Shown: one piece after another, positions 1 through 9,295 of the stretch
How positions within the stretch are numbered: position 1 is the stretch's first letter
How the letters are laid out: every line of letters begins with the position of its first letter
Assembly (NCBI GenBank): GCA_025782575.1
Contig: JALGYY010000008.1
Location: forward strand, 44,373 to 108,372
Origin: a bacterium
GTDB lineage: Bacteria; Orphanbacterota; Orphanbacteria; Orphanbacterales; Orphanbacteraceae
Direction of reading: 5' to 3'
Length of the DNA stretch: 64,000 nucleotides
The notes under the pieces: model-generated
What the model saw: only the letters and a program-made list of their open reading frames with translations
Told to the model about the DNA's origin: nothing
Database searches by the model: none
Made by a program: the position numbers and the translations under genes

Positions 1-1635
1 CTCCAGGTCCCGTTCTCGATCGAGATCGCGAATGATACAGGGATCTTCATCGAATCCGCCGGCTGAACCGGGCGGGATCTTGATACGGAGCAGTGCACGC
101 CGGCTGAGCAGGAGATCGCGAGGATGGAGAACATAAGTCTCTGGAGCGCGATTATCCGGCACGATGAGAGCCCAGACATCGTAAGGCAATCCGCCGGATG
201 GGACCTCCACCAGAATCGAGCCGCCAGGATCAGCGACAAAGCCTTCATGGTCTTTCAACAGGCGGACCGCGCTGAATTCGGACTCCCCCTCCCCTTCGTT
301 GCCGGCCGAATCGACTGCCGTCGCCAGAAGACGGATCGCGCCATCTTCTACCAGCGTGAAATCCCCTTTCCAGACCATTCCCGCTTCATCGAGGGGAGCG
401 AGCAAGAGCGTATCGATCACAAAATCGTTCCGTACCAGTCGCATCTCACCGGAAGCAAGCGGTTCGGATGAAACAATGACGAGATCGAGTCGTTCGGTGA
501 GAAACGGATTCTGAAGAACGCCGACTGTCACCATGGGAGGGGTCAGATCCATCGGCGAACCGGAACGGGAGATGACCTCCCCGTATTGCGGTACCTCGTC
601 AAATGCAAAAGCGCCGTAATGATAAGTCTTGCCGTAAACAAGTCCTTCGTGAACGAAGGAATCGACTGAGGAGGGAAGGCCGTGAAAGAGACCATCGTTC
701 CCGTTCGGCACCGGATCGCCGTCGGTCACGCTCCCGATCACGCGGGAATCGGAAAACCGAATCAACGTCCCTTCGAAATCGTCGTCATTCGGATTCGTCC
801 AGTGCAGAACGAGACGGCCGTCCTGCTCCGCAATCTGAAAGTCGATGACGTTACCGGGAGGCCCCGGGTCTGACGGAAAAGCGGAGGCGGTCGCGCCGAG
901 TGTATCGACATTGTTCGACCGATCGATCGAGAAGAATCGATAACGGTGATGCTTCCCGTTCGTTACCGGTTTGTGAACGAATGTGAGAGTGTCTCCGGGG
1001 ATGCCGACGAAGAGTCCGTTCTGCCCGTTTTCGACCGGCAGATCATCTTCGTAGGATGGGGGGAAGCGGTCCAGACTGTATCGAATCAAAGTCCCGTAGA
1101 AGTCGCCGGAACCGGGGTTCCGCCAGGTGAGTGTGACACGGCCGTCCCCCCCTACCGCGCTCGCCTCTTCGACCGGGTCAGGAGTGGTGGTGTCCCATGC
1201 GTCGGCGGCCGTTTCCGCCGCCTGTGAATAACGCCGCGCATCATCGAAAACGAAAGCGGAGTAAAAGTACCTTCTGGAATCATCGATTCCCATATGGATG
1301 AAGTCGCGCGAGCTCCCCGGCCATCCCGGAAACTCACCAGGCTCTTCGCCGGAGCCACTCTCAGGTACGGGGAGGCCGTCATCCGGGAGGCTCGGGAAAT
1401 CCGACGTGGAGTACCGAATCCGGACACCCTGAATCGCTGTAGTGTCCTCGGAAAACGTCCAGGAGAGCGAGATACCCCCCTCTACAAGGACATGCGCCAC
1501 AAAACCGGCCAGCGGCGGCGGACCGGCAACGGAACGGCTGTCTCTATCTGCAGCCGCCTCGAGAGCATCCGCATCAGGAACGGCGCCGGCCAGGGTAAGC
1601 GCGATCGCCGCGACAAATGTAAGGGAAATCTTCAT
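1..1635 (-). CDS. Secreted fibronectin-III-like protein, C-terminus cut by window edge
   Basis: The minus-strand frame is open from an ATG at 1635 to the window edge (545 codons visible, no stop). It begins MKISLTFVAAIALTLAGAVP, a clear Sec signal peptide with cleavage probably in the Ala-rich stretch after it. The mature part has three similar units of about 95 residues in which 'LTWRNPGSGDFYGTLIRYS' and 'LHWTNPNDDDFEGTLIRFS' recur; this W/N-P/RYS pattern is typical of fibronectin type III-like domains of FCB-type secreted proteins. A later part resembles an Ig-like 'bacterial surface' region. The start lies 34 bases after the SGNH gene stop, so it is probably the distal gene of the glycan operon. 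No enzymatic motif seen; the role is unknown, probably extracellular adhesion or a surface scaffold. The 3' end and any sorting domain are outside the window. Confidence 0.75.
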   Translation of the reverse strand, partial: MKISLTFVAAIALTLAGAVPDADALEAAADRDSRSVAGPPPLAGFVAHVLVEGGISLSWTFSEDTTAIQGVRIRYSTSDFPSLPDDGLPVPESGSGEEPGEFPGWPGSSRDFIHMGIDDSRRYFYSAFVFDDARRYSQAAETAADAWDTTTPDPVEEASAVGGDGRVTLTWRNPGSGDFYGTLIRYSLDRFPPSYEDDLPVENGQNGLFVGIPGDTLTFVHKPVTNGKHHRYRFFSIDRSNNVDTLGATASAFPSDPGPPGNVIDFQIAEQDGRLVLHWTNPNDDDFEGTLIRFSDSRVIGSVTDGDPVPNGNDGLFHGLPSSVDSFVHEGLVYGKTYHYGAFAFDEVPQYGEVISRSGSPMDLTPPMVTVGVLQNPFLTERLDLVIVSSEPLASGEMRLVRNDFVIDTLLLAPLDEAGMVWKGDFTLVEDGAIRLLATAVDSAGNEGEGESEFSAVRLLKDHEGFVADPGGSILVEVPSGGLPYDVWALIVPDNRAPETYVLHPRDLLLSRRALLRIKIPPGSAGGFDEDPCIIRDLDRERDLE

Positions 1636-1669
1636 GACTCTACATGGTACCGAACGATCGGTGCTCTGA

Positions 1670-2854
1670 TCAACTGTCTGGATAGGCCCTTTCCAGCACA
1701 CCCTGCTCGATCAGCTGCTGGTAGATCCTGGCGGCGATCACATAGTTGCCGGCAGGATTCGGGTGGATCGGATCCGCGAAGAGCGCCGTCCGCGGATCGG
1801 CGTCTGGATCGTAAGGCGGAACAGCCAAGTTTTCGAAGCCCGGGGGAGTTTCCCCATCGGCGAAAACCTTTACGAGAGAGGCGACGACCGGCATGGGGTC
1901 GACCAGAACCACGTCTTGCTCTACAGAAACACGTGTCATGGCATCGCGATACTCGGGAGGCATGACGAGCGCGAGCAGTACCGGCTCCGCCCCTCCGGCC
2001 CTCACATCGGAAATGAGGTTACGCAGATTCTGTTCGTAGTTCTCGATCGATACTCGCGGAGTCCGGCCTGCCTCGTTCACTGCCGACTTCCCCTTGAGAA
2101 ACAATGATTCCAGAAATCGGTAGATCCTGAGCCGCCCGGCGTAGGCTCCCAGGCGACCGCCAAACGATGACCGGGCAATCTGAATCACTTCATCGGATTG
2201 AGTCGCCAGGCGAGAATCATTGAACCCGAATGAAATGATCACTACGTCCGACTCGAACGAAGCGAGATCAGAGCGATAGAACAGGAGCCCCTGATGAGAT
2301 GTGTAGCCGGGAATGCCCGCGTTCCGTGCATCGACATCGAAACCGACAGGACGGGCGGCAAAGAGAGCATCCAGCTGTGCCGTATACGTCTCATCCCGCG
2401 CGATTCCCCACCCGAATGTGCACGAGTTTCCCATGCAGAGAATGCGGACGGCACTCCCCTCTCTCCAGCTCTCCTCCTCTCTCATTCCCGCGGCGTTCGT
2501 TCGAATCGGAAACGTGGGAGGGTCCCCCCACTCTTTCGGTACGAGGTAGTTCCTGGCGGGAAGGTCGAGGTTCGGGTGGAGCCGCCAGAAGAGATCACGA
2601 TCCCACCGGTACATTCTCTCGGACGCGAGGACCTTTCCGGCAGCCGTTCCCGCCTCCTCGGCGATACGCCTCTGGATCTCGAACAATCCTCCCTGCCGGT
2701 CGAGCACGAAATCGGGGGCGAGCCCGGCGCTGCCGGACCATCGGGACTCAGTCACTCCCAGAATCAATTCGAGGACGACAAGAACAAGAATGGATGGAAC
2801 GAGCAGAACAAAAACGCGCAGAACGGGCATGGTTGATCGAGTCCGGATTGTCAT
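1670..2854 (-). CDS. Membrane-anchored SGNH/GDSL-like hydrolase family protein
   Basis: 394 residues. An N-terminal membrane segment (about residues 9-30, LRVFVLLVPSILVLVVLELI) is followed by an extracytoplasmic SGNH-like domain. The block I serine appears as GNSCTFGWG (about residue 143), block III as the Asn in SFGFNDSR, and the catalytic Asp-His pair as DPIHPNPAGNYV near the C-terminus. Members of this fold deacylate or O-acetylate surface glycans and lipids. Its place downstream of a glycosyltransferase and CapA-like gene suggests modification of a surface polysaccharide, but the substrate is not readable from the sequence. The start is supported by GAGG five bases before the ATG. Confidence 0.75.
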   Translation of the reverse strand: MTIRTRSTMPVLRVFVLLVPSILVLVVLELILGVTESRWSGSAGLAPDFVLDRQGGLFEIQRRIAEEAGTAAGKVLASERMYRWDRDLFWRLHPNLDLPARNYLVPKEWGDPPTFPIRTNAAGMREEESWREGSAVRILCMGNSCTFGWGIARDETYTAQLDALFAARPVGFDVDARNAGIPGYTSHQGLLFYRSDLASFESDVVIISFGFNDSRLATQSDEVIQIARSSFGGRLGAYAGRLRIYRFLESLFLKGKSAVNEAGRTPRVSIENYEQNLRNLISDVRAGGAEPVLLALVMPPEYRDAMTRVSVEQDVVLVDPMPVVASLVKVFADGETPPGFENLAVPPYDPDADPRTALFADPIHPNPAGNYVIAARIYQQLIEQGVLERAYPDS

Positions 2855-2875
2855 TCTTGCCTCACAGGAGCAGAG

Positions 2876-3964
2876 CTACTTGGGGGACATTTTCTCCAGC
2901 ACTTCAGCCCATGCCTGACTTGCTGCCTCGAATGAGTGGGTTTCTCGAACGCGGAGCGCGTTCCTGGAAAGACGTGATTCCCGCTCCGCATTACCAAGAA
3001 CGGCCAAAAGAGCCGCAGCGAAAGCTGGAGCATCTTCGCAGTCGTCGATTACCATGGCGTTCCAGTCGTGCTTCGCCACTTCCGCCATATCACCTACATT
3101 GGAAACGATGCACGGCAGCCCGCATGCCATCGCTTCCAGAATCGAAATGGGAAACCCTTCCGACCGGGAGGTCAGAATACAGAGTCTTCCCTGATTCAGA
3201 ACATCAGCCACATCTTCCATGTATCCGAGAAACTCCACCCCATCCCCGAGCTTCAAATCCGCAGCGAGTGTTTCAAGACGCTCCCTTTCGGGCCCCTTGC
3301 CCCCGATCGCCGCTTTGAGATCAGGCATCGTTTCCCGTGCAATTGCAAGGGCGCGCAATGTGGTCTCTACATTTTTTACAGAATAGAGACGGCTCGTCGA
3401 AACTACATCGTATCTCCTGGACGATTCAGAAGCAGGCTTGAAATGATCCATATCCGCCAGATTCGGGATCACTCTGATAAGAGATGGCGACACCTGATTC
3501 GCGATGAGATGATCCCTTGTCTGCTCACCGGTGACGATTACCGCATCGCAGTTTTTGAGACAGTAGAGCGCCGCCCTCTGCAGGAGCCCACCCTTGAGCC
3601 CGACCTCTCTGCTTCCCGCAACGATCGTAATCGCACATTTTCTACCCGTAATCTTCGCGGAAATGAACGCGAGGAAACCCTGGGGCCAGAGATGGATGCC
3701 ATGGACGAAATCGATCTTGTGGCGCAGGATGCCGGCGACCGCCTGTAATAGACGGCAGACCGTACGCAGAATACCGGGCAACTTTCGGAGAGGGAGAGAA
3801 AGGGTGATCACCGGCACATCCGGTTGTGACTCGAGGGGCGTATCTCTCAGGAGTCGTAACTCGACGCCCGGACGGGCGGCGAGAATGGACAGAAACTGAT
3901 TCGACGCCGATTGCTCGAACCCGAATCCGATACCCATGTTGTTTACCTGAAGGATTCTCACCAC
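2876..3964 (-). CDS. Group 1 (GT4-like) glycosyltransferase
   Basis: 362 residues with the two-Rossmann GT-B organisation. The N-terminal half starts RILQVNNMGIGFGFEQSASN (acceptor side). The C-terminal half has the donor-site pattern 'LYSVKNVETTLRA', 'GGKGPERERLE' and 'SRSEGFPISILEAMACGLP', whose Glu (EGFPISILEAMACG) is the EX7E-type motif of GT4 enzymes. It would transfer a sugar from an activated donor during polysaccharide or glycolipid assembly at the inner face of the membrane. The start is GTG (GTG GTG AGA), with the second GTG a possible alternative. It sits 31 bases after the CapA-like gene in the same operon. Confidence 0.88.
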   Translation of the reverse strand: MVRILQVNNMGIGFGFEQSASNQFLSILAARPGVELRLLRDTPLESQPDVPVITLSLPLRKLPGILRTVCRLLQAVAGILRHKIDFVHGIHLWPQGFLAFISAKITGRKCAITIVAGSREVGLKGGLLQRAALYCLKNCDAVIVTGEQTRDHLIANQVSPSLIRVIPNLADMDHFKPASESSRRYDVVSTSRLYSVKNVETTLRALAIARETMPDLKAAIGGKGPERERLETLAADLKLGDGVEFLGYMEDVADVLNQGRLCILTSRSEGFPISILEAMACGLPCIVSNVGDMAEVAKHDWNAMVIDDCEDAPAFAAALLAVLGNAERESRLSRNALRVRETHSFEAASQAWAEVLEKMSPK

Positions 3965-3995
3965 TCAATCCGTTTTGTCCTGGAACCGACACTGA

Positions 3996-5120
3996 TCATC
4001 GGACGATTCTCCAGGCTGCTTCCACATCGCTACGAGACGGCTTACCTGCGCGACCCGCCAGTCTGTCCAGCTTGCCCGCTACCAGATAAGCGATCGACGC
4101 CGGTGGCAGGCGGAAGAGATTCTTTCTGATGTATCTTTTCATGTCGACACTTTCCCCGGCCCGTTTTTCCCAGGTGAGAGCGGCGTATGCTTCTTCATCC
4201 GAATCGGCAATCCGGTCGAAGTGGACCGATGGAAACTGTCGCTGATGATACTCATCCAACCCGAGAGGCTCCCCACTCGGCACCGGCTGAAAATGGTCGT
4301 TGATCTCAATCGGCGTGATAGTACATACAGGTCGTTCACCCGGTACTTTTGGAAGCACGACATCGACCAGCAATCCGTCCCTCGAATGGCGCGACCAGGT
4401 CATATCGAAAACAAAATTCCCCATGCTGTAGATGATCACGCCGTCTCGATAAGCCTCCACAGGTTGAACCGTATGGGTGTGATGGCCGATGACAAGACGA
4501 GCGCCGGCATCGATCAGGGCCCGTCCGAATCGAACTTGCGACGGCGATGGTGTGCCGACGAACTCGGCGCCCCAATGCAATGAAACGACAGGCCATTCCG
4601 ATCGGGCAACGCTCTTTTCGATCGCACGAATGAGATCGGCGGGACCGGGGGCGACGGGGACCCCGCGCGATGATCGTACGAGACTCCAGACATGCAACGC
4701 GATATTGACGTCACCCCGTTCGATTCGGGTGACAGGCTCGCGCCCGGGCAGGCCGGGAGCGGCGACCCCTCTCTTCTCGAGTGCGTTTTCCGTCTCCCTC
4801 GCCGGACCTTCGTCATACTCGAACATATGGTTATTGGCGAGCGCGAGGACATCGAAACCAGCCTCGACTAGAGCATCAATCGCCCCGAGATCGCCTATGA
4901 ACGGCTTCTTCCCGAATCCGGTCCGTCCGGTTAGGGCGCACTCCAGATTGCCGAACAGGAGATCAGCCCCCCCCTTCAGTCCCCCGCCCATCCGATCGAA
5001 GGGATGGCCGAAACCTTCGCTCCTGCAGATCGCCCGCGTGCCATGGCCGATTGAGAGATGGCTGTCACCAAAAAGAATATCGCCGACCGCCCGAATCAGA
5101 ATCGAAGATGAGGTTTCCAT
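3996..5120 (-). CDS. CapA-family protein (poly-gamma-glutamate/capsule metallophosphatase-like)
   Basis: About 374 residues. It has the calcineurin-like metallophosphatase pattern of PF09587 (CapA): GDILFGDSHL near the N-terminus, NLECALTG, LANNHMFEYDEGPA, VVSLHWGAEF, VIGHHTHTVQPVE and YSMGNFVFD. Members act in capsule or surface-polymer synthesis, in PgsA-like anchoring, or as phosphohydrolases. No signal peptide is evident. Two starts are possible: a TTG at 5129 overlapping the upstream stop, or the ATG at 5120, which has a GAGG at a good distance; I chose the ATG. The residues N-terminal to the first motif are few, so either start gives a full-length protein. Confidence 0.85.
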   Translation of the reverse strand: METSSSILIRAVGDILFGDSHLSIGHGTRAICRSEGFGHPFDRMGGGLKGGADLLFGNLECALTGRTGFGKKPFIGDLGAIDALVEAGFDVLALANNHMFEYDEGPARETENALEKRGVAAPGLPGREPVTRIERGDVNIALHVWSLVRSSRGVPVAPGPADLIRAIEKSVARSEWPVVSLHWGAEFVGTPSPSQVRFGRALIDAGARLVIGHHTHTVQPVEAYRDGVIIYSMGNFVFDMTWSRHSRDGLLVDVVLPKVPGERPVCTITPIEINDHFQPVPSGEPLGLDEYHQRQFPSVHFDRIADSDEEAYAALTWEKRAGESVDMKRYIRKNLFRLPPASIAYLVAGKLDRLAGRAGKPSRSDVEAAWRIVR

Positions 5121-5125
5121 GCTTG

Positions 5126-6088
5126 TCAAACCTCATCACCGAACGAAGAGAGCCAGTAGCCGTAGACTTCGCGGAGGGATGATTCAAAGTCGATCTCCGG
5201 GCGCCACCCGAACACCCGCTCGGCTCTGGAGCCGGAGCCGATGTAGACCGATCGATCATCTGTTTCGCCGAACGCCGGGTTTCGGACGATCGGAGGCTGG
5301 ATACCGCTTATGCTCCGCAACAGGTTCAGGATCTCTTCGCCTGAAATGCCGTGGCCGCTGGCAATGTGAAACAGCTTGCCTGTTGCCGCTCTCGTCTTCG
5401 CCGCCATTCGGTAGGCGCGGACTACATCTCGCACATCAACGAAATCGCGCTGAGATCCCAGGGGTCCCACTTCCACTTCATGCGCACCGCCGGTCGCCAC
5501 CGCGGCGAAACCTCGCGCAAAGGCCGAGCAGATAAACGCAGGCGGTTCTCCCGGCCCCGTAATATTAAAGGTGCGTGTTCTCACCACCGGAAGGCCGAAC
5601 TCTTTCTGATACCGGGCTGCCAGATCAGACTGCGCCGCTTTCGATCTTCCATAGTCACTCACGGGACAAGGATCGATCGTTTCGTCGATCGGGAGGAGAT
5701 CGGCGGAAACCGGACCGATTTCCGCCGCCGAACCGGGGATGATAATACTGTCCACGCATGATCCACGATCACGGATCGCGTTGAGAAGATGGCGGGTACA
5801 CCCCTCATTGACAGCCAGAAGTCTCCCGTAATCATCGGCACGAATCAGACCGGCCAGATGGAATACATGGTGGGGCTGTACGCTGTCGATCAGCGCGTCC
5901 AGACGCTCCGGTTCGGCGAGATCGATCGTATGGTGCGTGTATGAACCGGTGATTTCCTGCCCGGTCCGGTTCTCCGGTTCAAAGTGCGCAATGTCAACGC
6001 CGTGGGCCTCAACTCCTTCGGCCAGAAGCTGGCTGACGAGATGCCGCCCGTTGAAGCCGGCGGCTCCTGTAACAAGCGCGCGCTTCAA
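5126..6088 (-). CDS. NAD-dependent epimerase/reductase, RMD-like (GDP-4-keto-6-deoxymannose reductase type)
   Basis: Extended short-chain dehydrogenase: KRALVTGAAGFNGRHLVSQL gives the NAD(P)-binding GxxGxxG motif at the very N-terminus, and DYGRSKAAQSDLAARY holds the YxxxK catalytic pair. The blocks RTRTFNITGPGEPPAFICSA and SQRDFVDVRDVVRAY are those seen in Rmd-type reductases that make 6-deoxyhexoses, so this is the most likely reaction; another 4-keto-sugar reductase or epimerase is possible. I place the start at a TTG preceded by GGAG with 8-base spacing, immediately before KRALVTG. An ATG 87 bases upstream would overlap the nucleotidyltransferase gene and add an unlikely tail. About 320 residues. 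Confidence 0.85.
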   Translation of the reverse strand: MKRALVTGAAGFNGRHLVSQLLAEGVEAHGVDIAHFEPENRTGQEITGSYTHHTIDLAEPERLDALIDSVQPHHVFHLAGLIRADDYGRLLAVNEGCTRHLLNAIRDRGSCVDSIIIPGSAAEIGPVSADLLPIDETIDPCPVSDYGRSKAAQSDLAARYQKEFGLPVVRTRTFNITGPGEPPAFICSAFARGFAAVATGGAHEVEVGPLGSQRDFVDVRDVVRAYRMAAKTRAATGKLFHIASGHGISGEEILNLLRSISGIQPPIVRNPAFGETDDRSVYIGSGSRAERVFGWRPEIDFESSLREVYGYWLSSFGDEV

Positions 6089-6104
6089 ACGCTTCGCTCC
6101 ATGA

Positions 6105-6818
6105 TTATCCCCGGCTTGGCAGAAAACGGTCTTTGTGGGCTTCGAACGTCTCCACGGCGCTTTCGTAGTCTTCATGCCGCCCGATGTCGAGCCAGATCCC
6201 GTCGAAACGGTAACCTTTCACCGTTTTTCCTTCCTTCATCAAGAGTCGAACAAGGTCGGGGAGATCGAATCGCTCACCATGGGGGAGGCGGGTCACGACT
6301 TCAGGTTCCATCAGATAGATCCCGGTGCTGACATCGTAGTGGTATGTGGGCTTCTCGATATACTCGGTCACGGTTCCGTCTTTCTCCGCCTCGATCACAC
6401 CCAGATCGATCTTTACATCTTTCTGAAAGAGGCCGAGAGTGGCCGAGCACTTGTTCTTTCTATGGAAGTCGAGCATGGCCCGAACATCGAGGGTGGTGAG
6501 AAGATCACCATTCATCACAAGAAATGTATCCTCGAGACCGGACAGAAGCGAGAGAGGACCGGCCGTTCCGAGCGGCTTCTCTTCGAGCGAATAATCGATC
6601 TGTACGCCGAACCGCTCTCCGTCACCGAAGTAGGCTTGAAGGAGTGAGGAAAGATAGCCGACGGCCAGCGTAATTCGATCAAAACCGTAATGACCGAGTT
6701 GACGGACAACCACCTCGAGAATCGGCATCTCACCGATCGGCATCAATGGTTTGGGAAGAACGGTGGTATACGGGGCGAGGCGTGTCCCCAGTCCTCCGGC
6801 AAGCACAACGGCCCTCAT
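6105..6818 (-). CDS. Sugar-1-phosphate nucleotidyltransferase
   Basis: 237 residues, single NTP_transferase domain. The signature AVVLAGGLGTRLAPYTTVLP (residues 3-22) is followed by KPLMPIG (donor-loop Lys); LVMNGDLLTT provides the metal-binding Asp, and YIEKPTYHYDVSTGIYLME and GIWLDIGRHEDY are typical of GDP-mannose/heptose/glucose-1-phosphate nucleotidylyltransferases. It has no beta-helix extension, so it is of the short WcbM/HddC/RfbA class. It would activate the sugar processed by the neighbouring dehydratase and reductase. Base and sugar specificity cannot be fixed from sequence alone. Confidence 0.87.
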   Translation of the reverse strand: MRAVVLAGGLGTRLAPYTTVLPKPLMPIGEMPILEVVVRQLGHYGFDRITLAVGYLSSLLQAYFGDGERFGVQIDYSLEEKPLGTAGPLSLLSGLEDTFLVMNGDLLTTLDVRAMLDFHRKNKCSATLGLFQKDVKIDLGVIEAEKDGTVTEYIEKPTYHYDVSTGIYLMEPEVVTRLPHGERFDLPDLVRLLMKEGKTVKGYRFDGIWLDIGRHEDYESAVETFEAHKDRFLPSRG

Positions 6819-6842
6819 CAGCCACTCCCTGTTCGCGTGATC

Positions 6843-7838
6843 TTAAACCACATACTTGTCCACGTCTCGAAACTGGTCGAGGTTGTCCCGAATCCAGTCC
6901 ACTACGCGGGTCAGCCCATCCCGCAGGGAAATCTCCGGCTCCCACCCGAGCAGTTCTCGTGCAAGCGAGGCGTCGGCGATGAGGCGCATGACTTCGCTCT
7001 TTTCAGGCCGGATCCGCTTTTTTTCCGTAATCACTTTTTTCTCACCACCGACGATTGCGATGATCTCATTTACGAGATCGCCGATGGAGATTTCCTTGCC
7101 GGTCCCGAGATTGACTGCCCGGCCGATCGCTTCATCCGATTGGGAGGCGAGCACGAATCCGCGGGTCGTGTCATCTACATAGTTCAGGTCACGGGTGGGC
7201 GTTAAAGATCCGAGACGAATCGTGTCGCCCGTGAGGGCTTGAACAATGATTGTCGGAATTACGGCTCGGGCCGACTGCCTCGGACCGTATGTATTGAACG
7301 GCCGTACAATGACCACCGGCAGATCAAACGCATTGGCGTAACTCTCCGCCATTTTATCCGCTCCGATCTTGCTCGCCGAGTAGGGGGATTGCCCCTGAAG
7401 CGGATGCTTCTCGTCTATTGGTGAGTACTGGGCTGTGCCATAGGTCTCACTGGTCGACGTGTGAACGACACGGCTCACTTTTTGGCGGCGCGCCGCTTCC
7501 AGAACGTGAATTGTGCCCGTCACATTTGTCTGGACGAAATCGACGGGGTTTACATAGGAGTACGGGATGGCGATCAAGGCCCCCAGATGAAAGATCTTGT
7601 CCACCCCGCGGCAAGCCAGATCGACAGCCGAAGGGTCCTTGATATCGCCTGCGAAAACCTCGACCTTTTCACGAATCTCGGATGACAGGTGATGCAGATG
7701 CCCGTGATCGGAGCGCGAATTGTAGCGCACGAAAGCGCGCACCGGATGTCCCTCGCGGACGAGCCGCTCCACAAGATGACTCCCGATAAATCCGGCTGCT
7801 CCTGTGACGAGTACCAGCGGTTTGTCCGTTCCACTCAT
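6843..7838 (-). CDS. NAD-dependent sugar 4,6-dehydratase, LegB-like
   Basis: 331 residues from the ATG at 7838 (MSGTDKPLVLVTGAAGFIGS); the frame is open further upstream, but those residues precede the Rossmann motif and look non-coding. The extended-SDR features are LVTGAAGFIGSHL, STSETYGTAQYSPI, the active-site stretch GQSPYSASKIGADKMAESYA (YxxxK) and VRPFNTYGPRQSARAVIP. The 'TAQYSPIDEKHPLQGQSPYSAS' type of block closely resembles LegB UDP-GlcNAc 4,6-dehydratases of legionaminic/bacillosamine-type pathways. It probably makes a 4-keto-6-deoxy sugar nucleotide for the surface glycan. No amino-transferase, NeuB or CMP-synthetase is visible in the window, so a full nonulosonate pathway is not shown. 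Confidence 0.87.
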   Translation of the reverse strand: MSGTDKPLVLVTGAAGFIGSHLVERLVREGHPVRAFVRYNSRSDHGHLHHLSSEIREKVEVFAGDIKDPSAVDLACRGVDKIFHLGALIAIPYSYVNPVDFVQTNVTGTIHVLEAARRQKVSRVVHTSTSETYGTAQYSPIDEKHPLQGQSPYSASKIGADKMAESYANAFDLPVVIVRPFNTYGPRQSARAVIPTIIVQALTGDTIRLGSLTPTRDLNYVDDTTRGFVLASQSDEAIGRAVNLGTGKEISIGDLVNEIIAIVGGEKKVITEKKRIRPEKSEVMRLIADASLARELLGWEPEISLRDGLTRVVDWIRDNLDQFRDVDKYVV

Positions 7839-7936
7839 TCTTCGAAAGTCTCCCGCCTTCCGGCCTTTCCGTTCAAATGATTCCGATAATTCAAGATAGC
7901 ACGGCGGTTCGGCAGAGTGCAATCGGCGCAAAAATC

Positions 7937-9283
7937 CTAGAGATCAGAGATAATGAACCGTCTCTTTCCGGCACGAGTGGCCGGTATGTCGTCGACCAGT
8001 CTGAATTCGATCCGAACATCGGATCCGACATGGTTCTCGAGCATCGCCCGGATCGGTTCGATCTGAGTCTCCACATCGATCGAATCATCGGCAACATAAC
8101 TCACCTGCAAGAGATCATCCGCCGTCTGTCGCAGCTGGTAGGCGAGGAACGTGGAGTCACGAAACATGAGCGTTGTCGCCGGCCCCGAGAGGGTTCTGCC
8201 GTTATGGAACGTCAGGACATCTGTTGTCCGGCCGTCCAGGGATTGGATGAGAGGCAAACCCCGCCCGCAGGGACACGGCTCCGGGGCGAGCGTCCCCCTG
8301 TCTCCCGTTTCATATCGAATGAACGGCATGGCATAGTTCAATAGGTCAGTCGTGACGATCCTTCCCGTGCCGGCCGGATTCTCCTCATCATCCAGGAACT
8401 GGAAAACGCCCCGCTCCGAACAGATGTGCATGCCGAGATGGCGGTCACATTCCATCGCAATCGCCCCCCCGTCGCGGCAACCGTACCCGTCGAACACGGG
8501 CGCCTGCAGCACCTCTTCGATCGTCTGCCGATGTTCCGGCCGGAGCATTTCCGCAGTCGTCATGATACCGGTCAGTCCGGGGATGGAGAGCCCGAGACTA
8601 CGCACATGTCTGGCGAAAACGAAAAGAGCCGTCGGGTAGCCTCGAACGAACCGGGGCCGGAAATCGGAGAGATCGCTTGCGTGGCGTCTTGCAATTTCCG
8701 GAGAGAGAGACGCCACGGAGAGGGGCAGGTTCCGTTCGAGCTTTACACGAAGCGCCTGCTTCCAATTGACCGAAACATCGCCCATGAGAGAAGAACCGGC
8801 GAGAGTGGCGATCTTGTCTCCCGGGCGGTACCCGGCATACCCCCAGCCGCGGTAAAGAGACGCCCAGTCGGCGCTCCACGCTGACCAGTCGGCGTAATAC
8901 CGCAACGGCTCGCCGGTTGTCCCCCCGGTGGAGTTGATCTTGGCTCGCCGGGATTTCAGATCGCGGCTCTTCAGGTTGTCCCGCTCCCGTCGGACCATTT
9001 CGCGAGTCAGCAATGGAAAGCGTGCCAGATCAACCACGCCGGTAAGACCACCGGGCTGGATCCCCCGCTCGTCCATCACCCGTTTGTAATAGGGAACATT
9101 CTCATAGGCGTGCCGGAGAAGCCGGACTACCTTTTCGTCCTGATATTCCGTCATTCGGTCGGCGCTCCACCACTCCGACTTCGAGTATGCCCGCAGAGTC
9201 CGGCTTACAGAAGTACGGAGCGCCATGTCCTCCATCGGAAGAATGACGTTTCGAAAAAGCACGGGGTAAATGGCGTTGATCAT
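7937..9283 (-). CDS. PaaK/CapK-like adenylate-forming enzyme
   Basis: 448 residues. It carries the P-loop-like AMP-binding signature NSTGGTTGEPLRYYAD (about residue 117), DGYGCRDGGAIAMECDR and the ATP/ribose-binding ETGDRGTLAPEPCPCGRGLP, which match phenylacetate-CoA ligase/CapK relatives (PF00501-like with an AMP-binding C-terminal domain, DELLQVSYV...). Polysaccharide-cluster members of this family are often called CapK; they activate an acyl or amino group on a carboxylate. Here it stands between citrate lyase and sugar genes, so it may charge an acid destined for glycan decoration. The CxCGRG motif suggests a zinc site as in PaaK. It follows citF by 12 bases. Confidence 0.85.
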   Translation of the reverse strand: MINAIYPVLFRNVILPMEDMALRTSVSRTLRAYSKSEWWSADRMTEYQDEKVVRLLRHAYENVPYYKRVMDERGIQPGGLTGVVDLARFPLLTREMVRRERDNLKSRDLKSRRAKINSTGGTTGEPLRYYADWSAWSADWASLYRGWGYAGYRPGDKIATLAGSSLMGDVSVNWKQALRVKLERNLPLSVASLSPEIARRHASDLSDFRPRFVRGYPTALFVFARHVRSLGLSIPGLTGIMTTAEMLRPEHRQTIEEVLQAPVFDGYGCRDGGAIAMECDRHLGMHICSERGVFQFLDDEENPAGTGRIVTTDLLNYAMPFIRYETGDRGTLAPEPCPCGRGLPLIQSLDGRTTDVLTFHNGRTLSGPATTLMFRDSTFLAYQLRQTADDLLQVSYVADDSIDVETQIEPIRAMLENHVGSDVRIEFRLVDDIPATRAGKRRFIISDL

Positions 9284-9295
9284 CCGCCTGACCTG

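Noticed and set aside
2299-3318. Long plus-strand open frame (339 codons), Arg/Pro/Ser-rich
   Set aside because: Antisense to SGNH and glycosyltransferase genes; low-complexity composition is a GC-rich shadow and no start signal is seen.
4489-5535. Plus-strand open frame of 348 codons
   Set aside because: Antisense to the CapA-like and reductase genes, Arg/Ser/Pro-rich, no domain.
6105-7838. Full legionaminic acid pathway
   Set aside because: Only a LegB-like dehydratase and a nucleotidyltransferase are seen; no aminotransferase, NeuB-type synthase or CMP ligase.
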